Below, one piece after another: positions 44,985 to 53,626 of a DNA stretch of 64,000 bases (positions are counted from its first letter, which is position 1; each line of letters starts with the position of its first letter). The notes beneath the pieces were generated by a model. It had not been told where the DNA came from, did no database searches, and saw only the letters and a list, made by a program, of their open reading frames with translations. Made by a program: the position numbers and the translations under genes. Source of the DNA: Costus lasius (Eukaryota > Streptophyta > Magnoliopsida > Zingiberales > Costaceae); the NCBI GenBank assembly GCA_027563935.2, contig CM050454.1, forward strand, positions 6,538,001-6,602,000, in the 5' to 3' direction.

Positions 44985-45430
44985 CAGCTGGTATAATGAC
45001 TTTCTTTAAGACCCAACAGCTCTGTTATCGGATCAGAAAAGCTAGAGAAGTTTCGAAGGCCTCTACTCTGTCGCAGTATGGTTGTGCCTGAGATTGAATA
45101 TATACTGAACTGGCAAACCCGAGAAGCTTTCCCTTTGCGTCCTGGATCTGAGATCGGCAAGAGGGTTGGGCTGAGCCCTCTGCCTACGGCTGGAGATGAA
45201 GTTGTTGTCCCCATGCTTTTGTTGTCTGTTCCAGTCAGATTGTACCAGGTGTATTAACACTTCTGCTTTATGATCTGCGATCTTATGATGCTGCTTAACT
45301 ATCTCTGCAGTCTATGGCTGAGTTGCTGTTATATTTGAATGAAGTATTTGATCTTAAAGCCTATCCTAATATCACTGCATTTCTGCTGGAAACCATCAGA
45401 CGTTTGTTTGCCTTGAAGGTTTTCTATTAA
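44985..45430 (+). pseudogene. Unrecognised spliced coding fragment
   Basis: Two stretches look like consecutive exons. The first, about 45000-45247, includes MVVPEIEYILNWQTREAFPL, then SEIGKRVGLSPLPTAGDEVV and LLLSVPVRLYQ, and ends CAG|GTGTAT. After CTCTGCAG, bases 45311-45430 encode SMAELLLYLNEVFDLKAYPN and TAFLLETIRRLFALKVFY, then TAA. The composition is protein-like (codon phase kept across the junction, no low complexity). I do not recognise the family and find no upstream exons: the frame is closed by TAA/TGA at 44994-44999. It may be a broken-off piece of a gene or the last exons of a gene whose 5' part was lost. Confidence 0.4.
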
Positions 45431-47597
45431 AGGAAGAGTAAGTACGTACATTATCAAGACGAGATCTGGCAGCGCAGAGCATTAAACATAGCTGGGCACT
45501 GGAAGACGAGTTGACTGGTTGCACATGCGCGGATGTGTCAAAGTTTTGAGTTTAAGTGACAAATCACTTGTACATTATTACTAAATCCTTCCAATGTGAC
45601 GAATACTTTGCTCCAGTTCCTTGTCAGGAGAAGTATTAAACTCAAACGTTAATTGCTTATGATATATATCCTACAGATGTCAAATGCATAGGCTTGTATG
45701 CGCGCTTCTACTTTCAATCACATGCAAACCAAAATGTTGAGCTTTGTTTATATTGAATGATTCGCCTCGAACAAGATGGTATAATATCCCACCAAATATG
45801 AGTTCGGGATGGCGAAATGCTGAGGATTAGGTAATAATGTATCATGTATTTTAATCTTCTCTTTTTTAAAAACAAATGTAGATTCTATTTACGCAATTCT
45901 CAGATAGCTGTTTCAACTTTTGAGGTCTCTAATAAACCTACCATTTGATAATATCAAATTTCTAACCTGCATTAAGACATGGACAGTTTTGCTCACTATA
46001 GTGCCGTCACAAACATTTGCTGGTTCAAGTTGAGATGATCAGGTAGTGTTTTTGGGGTTCAAGTTGAGATGATTAGGTAGTGTTTTTGTGGGTTTATTTT
46101 GATTACAAAATTCAACAAATTTATTGAATGTCTCCAAAGAAACGGATCAGTAAGTTCATATCTCACACAACACATTGATCGTTAGATTTTTCACGTGTGC
46201 TTGCACATGAACTTGTTACTAACACTAGCATGTGGAGATAACTAGGCCATGACTAGTGTTAGACCCAAATTTTGACCGGTCAACCAGGGTGTTGATTGCA
46301 TCAAAATTGGCCTGAATTGTTGCCCAAGCATGCAAGGGCTCGCTTGCGTTAGGGAATTGATTGCATCAAAATTGGCTTGAATTGTTGCCCAAGCATGCAA
46401 GGGCTCGCTTGCGTTAGGGAATGACGGATGCCATTCGACGGCACTTCGATCAGTGATCGAACACTACCGCATGAGGTGAAGCAATGGGCGGCGACATCGG
46501 CCAGCGAGGCGACGGGGCCGCGTGACGCAAGCTAGTTGGTGGCGACAAGCGGTGGAGCCTCGGCTTCTGACACCACCTGGGTGAGCGCACGATTGATAGT
46601 AGTGGGCGACGTGATTTTGGGGGATGCAGCTTCGTTTCGAGGAGGATGCCGCGTGGGCGGCGCTTGCGAACACCAAGTCTCGAGTGAGTGAGGGCGACGT
46701 GAGCCGAGGGGTGAAATGCTGGCGGGGGAGGTCTGGGCTTCCAAGCTCGCCTGGGCGCACGGGCACGGGGGGAAGCTGGCAACGAGAGTGGGCTCGTGAG
46801 GTAGATGAGACACAGCTGTGGGGTGCTGGAGTGCGCGGCTGGCGAGGCTCTGGCAGGCTACGCCGGCAGCTAGACTTCGAGGCCGGTGGGGGGACGTGCG
46901 GGCGTACGCGGCCGGCAAGTCCTCAAATGCACGCAGGATGAGCGAGGATGCTTAGCTCGTCCTTCCTCTCGTCCAGGGAACCCGAACCCTAGCCCCTCTC
47001 TCCCTCCCTGCTTCGGCGATAAGCAGTCATCGTCGGCGGACTCCGACAATCGATGGTATGGTGCGGGCTGTACAATGTCGAGGAGTTCACTTTGTTTTCC
47101 TCTTCGGCTCGGTGTAGCTGCAGTGACGTTTTTTATTAGTGTCTGAGTTCAACTCAATTTTTTTGTTAGTTCGTTATGTAGTGATGGAGCTGATAGATTC
47201 AAGTCCTACTAAGATAATCTTCTTATTTTGGTTTTCTGCTGATATTTTGGTTTTCCATTGTTGTTTAGTTTTTTCAGCATCCTTCCATCATTTTTCTAGC
47301 TATGATGCTTGTGTGCACGTTTTGCATTTGATCTCGTGTTTAGGCGCATGCGATCCTTTGCTCCTCTTATGTTTTCTCCTGCTCATCCGAGCTAGATGGT
47401 TTTTCCCCTCTTCTCGGCGCATGTGACTCTGTTGCTTTTGCGTATGTGTTGTGCTGTGTTGGTGTTCTATCGCCTGATTGTTTCTTTTCTGATGTCTTAC
47501 GTGGTCTATGTTGTTCACGCATGTGCGTCATCATCTGCGTATGGTGTTGTTGTTTATTGAGTTAGGTTGAAACGTGGGTGTTCATATATGTCGATTG
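45431..47597. other. Intergenic DNA with small tandem duplications and a GC-rich block
   Basis: It contains a 34-bp duplication (TTCAAGTTGAGATGATCAGG at 46024 and 46058) and a 65-bp duplication (TTGATTGCATCAAAATTGG at 46292 and 46357). Bases 46420-47080 are GC-rich with many overlapping frames, none of which resembles a known domain. It could be the leader of an unrecognised element or an old 5' gene fragment. Confidence 0.5.
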
Positions 47598-48014
47598 TAG
47601 GGGTGTGCAAAAAAAACCGCCGAATCGTCGAACTGCGGTTAACCGAACCGAACTAAACCGATTTTCCGGTTAACCGAACCGAACGGTTCTTAATCGGTTC
47701 GGTTTTTGACTTTGATCGGTTATCGGTTCAGTTATGGTTCGGAATTTGGCCGAACCGTGGTTAACCGAATTGAACCGTTTATATAATATTTATTTATATA
47801 TAAAAATAAATATTATATACAAAATCGAACCGGTTAACCATCAAAACCAACGGTTAACTGCCGAAAACCAACGGTTAACTACCAAAAACTAACGGTTAAC
47901 TGAGAATATTTTTATTTATTAATTTTAAATTATTTTATAATTTTAAATATTTTTTATACATAAATAATACGGTCAACCGTCGGTTTTCGGTTAACCGTAC
48001 CGTGCACACCCCTA
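47598..48014. mobile_element. Short hAT-type element, 417 bp
   Basis: Perfect terminal inverted repeats TAGGGGTGTGCA/TGCACACCCCTA and an exact flanking 8-bp duplication GTCGATTG (47590-47597, 48015-48022). The subterminal parts are packed with CGGTTAACCG-type palindromic words, probably transposase-binding repeats. There is no coding capacity. Confidence 0.9.
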
Positions 48015-48270
48015 GTCGATTGCGCTTGTGTGCTATTTTGTCCCTTGCGTGGGTTTATTTTTTTTTTGGATTTCTGCATAACTCTTCTTTTTAATAGAAA
48101 AAAAATATATTAGCATGAATTCTGAGCATGAAAACTAGCATTTACCTATATTAATCTTATCATAGGTTTTCATTAGCATTTACATATATTAATCTTATCA
48201 TAGGGAAGAAGCTTTGACTATTCATATAAATAAAGGAAAAAAAACATGTATATCAATTGTTACACATAAG

Positions 48271-48560
48271 TGTCACGCCCCGGTCGGATCAGCCTAAAAA
48301 CAGCGCTTATCCGCTATCTCAAGGTCGTCCGGCGGAATACCGGAACGCGAACATTTTAGGGTATCCGACCCAAAATTGAAACCCTAACTCCCCGAACAAT
48401 TTTTATCCCCAAATTATAGTTCGCTCAGAGAAACCCTAACCCTAATTTAGAAAAATACCTCTCTGGTCAAAATCGAACAGTGCCGTTGACCGAACACGCG
48501 CTCCGCTCGAATTTCGGATTGCACTCCCGTGGCAGTGTGTGGAACTACTTGGATCCCCCC
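48271..48560 (-). mobile_element. 3' LTR end fragment of the Ty3/gypsy remnant
   Basis: It matches the terminal part of the other LTR (49883 onward) for roughly 230-290 bp, including CCTAAAAACA.CGCTTATCC and GGTCGTCCGGCGGAA. The inner boundary is where gag-like coding begins (near 48560) and is uncertain. Confidence 0.65.
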
Positions 48561-48589
48561 GATCCTCACATCCTCGGTGTTGACTTCAG

Positions 48590-49855
48590 CTTCTTCATCT
48601 GGTTCTCACGCAATTATTGCCATGAGTTTATGTCTGTTGGGACAGTCCTTTATCCAGTGAGGACCCCCCGCAGGTGAAACAACCCTGTGGCTTTTGCTCT
48701 CGCCGTCCCAGTGAACCTCTGTTCTGCCGTTGAAAGGGCCTCCCTCTTTCTGGAACTCTTGCTCCCGGCGGTGTCCGTGGGGAGCCACGCTGAGAGCCGC
48801 GCTTCGGTGGTGTCCTGGATTTCTTTGGTGGTGCTGGTTTGAAACTTCTGTTACCCACCAAAGACTCAGCTACTGCCGTAGCCGCCCTCCAGTCAACCGG
48901 TGCGTGTCGTCGGACCTCCGTCTCTGCCCAAGGCTGAAGGTTCCGGAGGACGAAATACCTCCTGTCATCCTCCTTCATGCGTGGAAGCTCCAACATCAAT
49001 GCAGAGAATGCCCTGACGTACTCCTGGATCGAGCCAGTATGCCTCAGCCAATCCAGTTTGCCACGCGCCTGATCCGCCGAGTTCCCAGGAAGAAACTGCC
49101 ATCGCAGTTCCTCACGGAAGGTCTCCCAAGTCCAGCTAGTAGCCTCCGATGTAGAGTTAACTTTGGTCCTCCACCAAAGTTTTGCATCGCCAGTGAGGTA
49201 TGCGATGCATACATGCACCTTGCCTTGTTCTGAGACACGGCTAGCAGAGAACAACTGCTCCATGTCCCAGATGAAGTTCTCCACTTCTCTGGACGATCGG
49301 GCCCCCCCCGAACGTCGCTGGCTCTGGTACTCGTACCATCGGCTTAGGAGCCTCCTGCTCCGTCGGTGTTGCCATCGATCGCAATATTTGCATTACAGCC
49401 AACCGCAATACCGTGATCTCTGCACGCATGTCCTCCTTCATGCGCGCCATCTCTCCTGGTAAATGGTTCAGACTGTCGATAGTTTACTGCATGCATGCTA
49501 TCTCTGCTTATTGTTCCTCACGCATCTTGACCATCTGCTCTGGCAGGTCGAGCAAACTCTCCAGGGCATGTTGCAAGTTCTCAATTTGCAACTTCTGTTC
49601 CTCTATGGTCTTTCGAAAATACTCCATCTGAGGAATGATCACCGTCTCTCTATCCCCTGCATGGCCGAGCGCCTGCTCGATCTATGCGATACGATCTCCC
49701 TAGTTCACCATCTCTTCCGGTTCAGCTATCTCCTTGGCTTTACTTTTCTCCTACTTAGGCCAGGCGTCCTCTGACGCACCTTTCACTGTGTGGGTGATCT
49801 TCTGAAATTTCAAACCCTTCTTCACCTTCGCGGGTGAAGGTGCCGTGTTTGCTGT
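48590..49855 (-). pseudogene. Broken gag of the Ty3/gypsy remnant
   Basis: The minus-strand frames, read in order, give KVKKGLKFQKITHTVKGASE near 49830, then a coiled-coil part (MEYFRKTIEEQKLQIENLQH, about 49630) with in-frame stops. After that come RVPEPATFGG and, after a frameshift in the C run near 49305, FIWDMEQLFSASRV, LTGDAKLWWRTKV and EELRWQFLPGN (the retrotransposon gag domain, 49284-48900), then a Pro/Arg-rich tail. The CCHC zinc knuckle (CFTCGG, then PHWIKDCP) is split by a further frameshift near 48680. There is no pol. Confidence 0.82.
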
Positions 49856-49865
49856 AACACGTTAA

Positions 49866-49880
49866 CCAGCTCTGATACCT
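49866..49880 (-). other. Primer binding site of the Ty3/gypsy remnant
   Basis: The minus strand reads AGGTATCAGAGCTGG directly inside the LTR end (...GGCATGACA at 49883), complementary over about 10-11 bases to the 3' end of initiator tRNA-Met. It confirms the minus orientation of the element. Confidence 0.75.
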
Positions 49881-50688
49881 GTTGTCATGCCCCGGTCCGA
49901 TTGGCCTAAAAACAACGCTTATCCACTATCTCAGGGTCGTCCGGCGGAACACCGGATGTGTGAACTCCCTAGTGTTTCCGTCCAAATTTCTTTCCCAAAT
50001 CAGGAAAGTTCGAAAAACCCTAGATTCAATTTCCCTCCTCCAATTTTGGCTCGCTGGTCAAAATTAAGCTCATGCTGACATCGGCGTGACGTCAGCCCTT
50101 GATCGATTCGGCCGCGTGCGTAAATCTCCATTGCTGACGTCCGCTGACGTCAACGTTCCAATTCGTCTGCCGCGCTGCACTCTTCTGCATCGATTTTGAC
50201 TCAGTCAAAATTGACACAGTCTTCGTCTTCTGCACGACGCCGCTGCGTCGTTTCCTCCATCGAGCACCGTTGTGCTCACGAGCTCGCCGGGGAACGGAAA
50301 GGCCGCCTGCCTTTCTCCCCGAAGATTCTCGTCGTCCCCCGGCAGCTGGCCGCTGCCAGAACCCTAGCTGGAAGTGTGCCGCCTAGAGGTGGCCAACGGG
50401 CCGGGCCGGCCCGCTGCCCGCACGGGTCGGGCTGGGACGAGGTATCACGGCCCGTGGGCCGGGCCAGGCACGACACGGGCATACGTTTTTATAGTATAAA
50501 ATTATTGACCCCCCCCCCCCCAACCCTCTCATTTCTTCACACAAGTTCCTAACTAGCTTTGGAATAATTTCTCATTCTCTCTTAATCTCTTTTCTAAGTC
50601 TTGAGTTTCAATTAGTTTCTTAATTGAACTCAAACTTAAGCCTCTTTCTAACCATCAAGAATTCAATGCTCTCTCGGTCTAGACTAGC

Positions 50689-50796
50689 CATTTTTCTCTA
50701 TGCCTCGTGGACGTGGAGAAGATCAAGTAAGTATTAAATTAATTTACTTTTATAATATAATTATCACGTGGTGAGCACGAGGCATAGAGAAAAATG
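50689..50796. repeat. 21-bp perfect inverted repeat around the RING frame start
   Basis: CATTTTTCTCTATGCCTCGTG (split here as CATTTTTCTCTATGC + CTCGTG) at 50689-50709 is the exact reverse complement of 50776-50796, with a 66-base spacer. The right arm ends at the ATG of the RING frame. The spacer contains a perfect plant donor sequence CAA|GTAAGT at about 50726, so the left arm may be part of a small first exon (MPRGRGEDQ). Confidence 0.85.
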
Positions 50797-51329
50797 ACAG
50801 ATAATAGAAAAGTGAAGATAATTATCATTCTGCCAAATTCTCATCGTGAAATCTTCCTTACGTCTACCTTAAATTTCTTTAATGCTGATCAATGGAGAAT
50901 CACTATTTTAAGTATTATCGAACGTGTTAGTCAAATCATACAAATTGATGTATTCAAGTTTGAAGAACACTTTATTCACTTATTTGAACATGCAAGACAA
51001 GAATTTTTGGCTTCTCCCTCCCCTTCTAGGGTTGAGATTGAGATAGAGGTTGAGAACTTTGAAATAAGTGATAGTGAGGAGGACAGTGATAATATCAACG
51101 ATGAGCCGGAGCAATATATCGAAACAAATCATGCACAAGAGTCACTTGAGTTTTTTCTTGTTAAAGAAGGAGGTAGAGCTGAAAACATGGAGTGCGCAAT
51201 ATGCATAGAGAAGATGGAGCATGGTGAGCAAGTATGTTTAACACAATGCTCGCACATCTTCCATATAGTTGCTTGCGTCGCTGGCTACGGGTCAATTGTT
51301 TATGCCCATTATGTCGGCACTTGATTTAA
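50794..51329 (+). pseudogene. RING-H2 E3-ligase-like gene inside the hAT element, one frameshift
   Basis: The frame opens at ATG 50794 and encodes an N-terminal half of unknown family (RKVKIIIILPNSHREIFL...). An acidic stretch follows (EISDSEEDSDNINDEPEQY), then CAICIEKMEHGEQVCLTQCS with HIFH. At 51268-51269 one base appears to be missing. In the open frame the RING falls apart and stops at 51324, while the next frame continues C-L-R-R-W-L-R-V-N-C-L-C-P-L-C and stops at 51327-51329. With that one base allowed for, spacing is C-x2-C-x14-C-x-H-x2-H-x2-C-x10-C-x2-C, the exact RING-H2 pattern of plant ubiquitin ligases. It is either host-gene sequence captured by the transposon or cargo specific to this hAT group. 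It is probably inactive in this copy. Confidence 0.72.
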
Positions 51330-52227
51330 GCTTAAATGTATAATTTATGAATATGAAATTTAATCGAGTTGGTTTTAACGGCACGGCTTGTGTTGTTAGT
51401 GTTGTTTATCAATAAATAAATATTAATTTAATAAATATTAAAATTAAAATGGTATATTTTTAAAATAAAATAAAATAATTAATTAAATAATAATTTAATA
51501 TTTAAAAAAAATTATGCAAAATACATAATTCTCAATTTCTCATTTTTTTTATTTTTTCTTATTTTATATAATTTAATTAATTAATATTTTATTTATTTTT
51601 TAAATTTATTTTAATGAAGCGAGCCAAAGTCGGCCCGTGGGCCAAACTCGGCCCATTTGCCACATTCGGGCCGGCCCGGATCCGTGCCTAGTAACCACTA
51701 GAGTCGTGCCTAGGCCGGCACGGCTAATCGTGCCGCGTGCCGTGCCGGGCCCAGACATTTCTCCACCGTGCCGTGCCTGGCACGTCACGATTGGAAACGG
51801 GCCGTGCCAGGCACGGCCCGCCAGGAACCGGGCCCGAGCCCGGGCACGGCCCATGGCCACCTCTAGTGCCGCCGCAACCGGAAGAAACAAGAGAAAGTAG
51901 GTAAAGTCCGAAGAAGCTTTTATTCACCGTCAGCAAGCTTACAAAACCTTCTCTCTAGGCCGACGACCTCTGTCGTTAGTGCCCCCTTCACCTCCCTCGC
52001 CGGTCAATGCCGGTTACATTCACTCATCGCTCGAACTCTCTCTCTCGTCGGCGCACTCGCCGGAACTTCGCCCTCCGGCGACATCAGTGCCCTATGGCAC
52101 CGGCATCAGGGCCTCTGCCCTGTACGGGGCGACGACGCTCTCGCCGCCGTCGGTAGTGGCGCTCCCGCCCTCTGGCTCTGTAGTGGTGTCGCCTCCGCGC
52201 ACACCTCTTCTCCATCCGCCGACGGAG

Positions 52228-52236
52228 ATTTATAGG
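52228..52236 (-). promoter_or_regulatory. Candidate TATA box in the 5' LTR
   Basis: The minus strand reads CCTATAAAT about 450 bp inside the LTR start, in an otherwise GC-rich LTR, a plausible start for the retrotransposon transcript. It is inferred from position and motif only. Confidence 0.4.
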
Positions 52237-52692
52237 AAAGGGAAAACCTTTCCCACTATCACGCCTCCGCGTGATCCGTCCGCTGCGTGGACCGCATCGT
52301 CCACGCCTGAAGACTCTCTGCGTCTGCCTGCTCAAAGCTCCCTCGCGTCCGCTTGATTCGGTCGCCGATTTCCACTTCACTGGAGAAGACGAGCTTTGCT
52401 CGCGTCTGGAGACTCGTCCGCATCTCCTAGACGAAGATCTCGCCGAAGCCCCTCTTCCGTTGCGCCCGAAGATGCCGCTTGCTTCTTCGCCCGCGACCTC
52501 CGCATCTCCCGTTCGCCATGATCCCGTTGATATCGGAGATGACTGCGTTGAAGGTGGCGTTGTCGCGAAGCTCGGTCAAATCGGGATGCCATCCGATTTT
52601 GACTGTGATTTCGGGCTCGGTTGTTTTCTTTGCAGCGTGGGCTTTCCGTCCGGCCCAAAGGTTCCGGTCTGGACCGGTAAAATCGACATAAG

Positions 52693-53626
52693 GGTGTCAT
52701 TTGAACCATTACGAACCGGTTTGGTTCAAATATTTTTGAATCCTAAATTGAATTGGTTTTGTGCAAAATCAATGTTTAAGCAAATTGAAATTTCAGATTT
52801 TGGTTAATTTGGATTGAATCGAATTGATTTTTATATAGTTTTTTTATTTTTTATATTATTTTTTAAATTTTTATAAAAGTAGTATTATAGTATAAAATTT
52901 TTAAAAATAATTATTTAAATTTTAGTTTATTCATTTCAACCCAAAATTTTAGTCTTCAACCAAAAAAGTATATTAAATTTTTCTAAAAATTTCAGAACCA
53001 AATTGAATTGGTTTGGATTAAGACCAAACTAAATCGAAAATTACTCTCATTCGTGCCAAGTTGACTTAAGTAATGGACAGCCCCATCACTCACACAATTC
53101 AAAGTATTACGAGTAAAAATCTTTTGGAAGTGGACACCTTTTATGCAAGGATTATTTATTTGATTAAACAAACTTGAATTTGAGTCATCTAATCAAAGAA
53201 TAAAAAAAATATTTTATTTTTCCATGTTCAATTGGACGATCAAAGTTTGCTTCGCTGATTTGATGATTTAGACTCAATTCTTCAAGAAAAACCTAAGCGT
53301 TTTGTCATTTATTTTCAACTTTTCCTACCATGTAGATAAGATGGGAAACAAATAGTACGATCGAAGCTTTATCCCCCATCCATTTTTCCCATCAAGTTTG
53401 TGATCGCCGATGAGATATGGCATGAGTGGAGCAGCATCCTTTTGGATCACGGGCACCATTTTCGTACATTCCTCACCTTAATAATTAATCCTCATCATCG
53501 TTTTCTTTTTTTTCCTCATTTTTCAAAGTTTAATGGAGAATTTTCAACCTCAGGTCTAGTTATCCGACTCAACTTCGCTAGCACTTACCCCATTCCAACT
53601 CCCAAACGGTCGAGCGCGCCAACGAG
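52693..53626. other. Region upstream of SHMT, partly repeat-derived
   Basis: Bases 52693-53080 contain GAACCGGTTTGGTTCAAAT, AAATTGAATTGG and TTTGGATTAAGACC words in both orientations, like a worn inverted-repeat element. From about 53090 to 53626 the DNA looks unique and should include the SHMT promoter and 5' UTR. I see no convincing TATA box. Confidence 0.45.

Larger units (their letters stand above)
50384..51865. mobile_element. hAT-type DNA transposon, 1482 bp, nested in the gypsy LTR, carrying a RING-H2 frame
   Basis: Perfect 12-bp terminal inverted repeats TAGAGGTGGCCA/TGGCCACCTCTA are flanked by an exact 8-bp duplication GTGCCGCC (50376-50383, 51866-51873), diagnostic of hAT. Both subterminal regions are dense in GGGCCGGGCC, CGGCCCGTGGGCC and GGCACGGC words, as in plant hAT elements. 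There is no transposase or hATC dimerisation sequence, so it is non-autonomous. The inside holds a 13-C run near 50508, a 21-bp inverted repeat and a RING-type reading frame that is not hAT machinery. Confidence 0.9.
48271..52688 (-). mobile_element. Ty3/gypsy-type LTR retrotransposon remnant, internally deleted, interrupted by a hAT element
   Basis: Read on the minus strand: 5' LTR (52688 down to 49883, interrupted by the hAT element 50384-51865, so about 1.3 kb of true LTR), primer binding site, broken gag, then a deletion of pol and most of the 3' LTR, leaving about 290 bp of LTR end (48271-about 48560). The two LTR ends align: TGTCACGCCCCGG at 48271 against TGTCATGCCCCGG at 49883, with 8 differences in the first 73 bases by my count. 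The outer flanks share ACATAAG (48264-48270 and 52686-52692). This overlaps the CA end and leaves TAAG as the likely remnant of a target duplication. Confidence 0.8.

Noticed and set aside
46450..46941. Several overlapping 100-128-codon frames on both strands
   Set aside because: GC-rich DNA with few stops. Translations are Pro/Arg/Ser-rich with no recognisable domain, and no frame is favoured.
48430..48450. Telomere-like AAACCCTAACCCTAA
   Set aside because: Only two units, within an LTR fragment; chance similarity rather than an interstitial telomere array.
48730..49233. 167-codon plus-strand frame
   Set aside because: It is antisense to the gypsy gag, whose minus-strand frame has clear gag-domain motifs.
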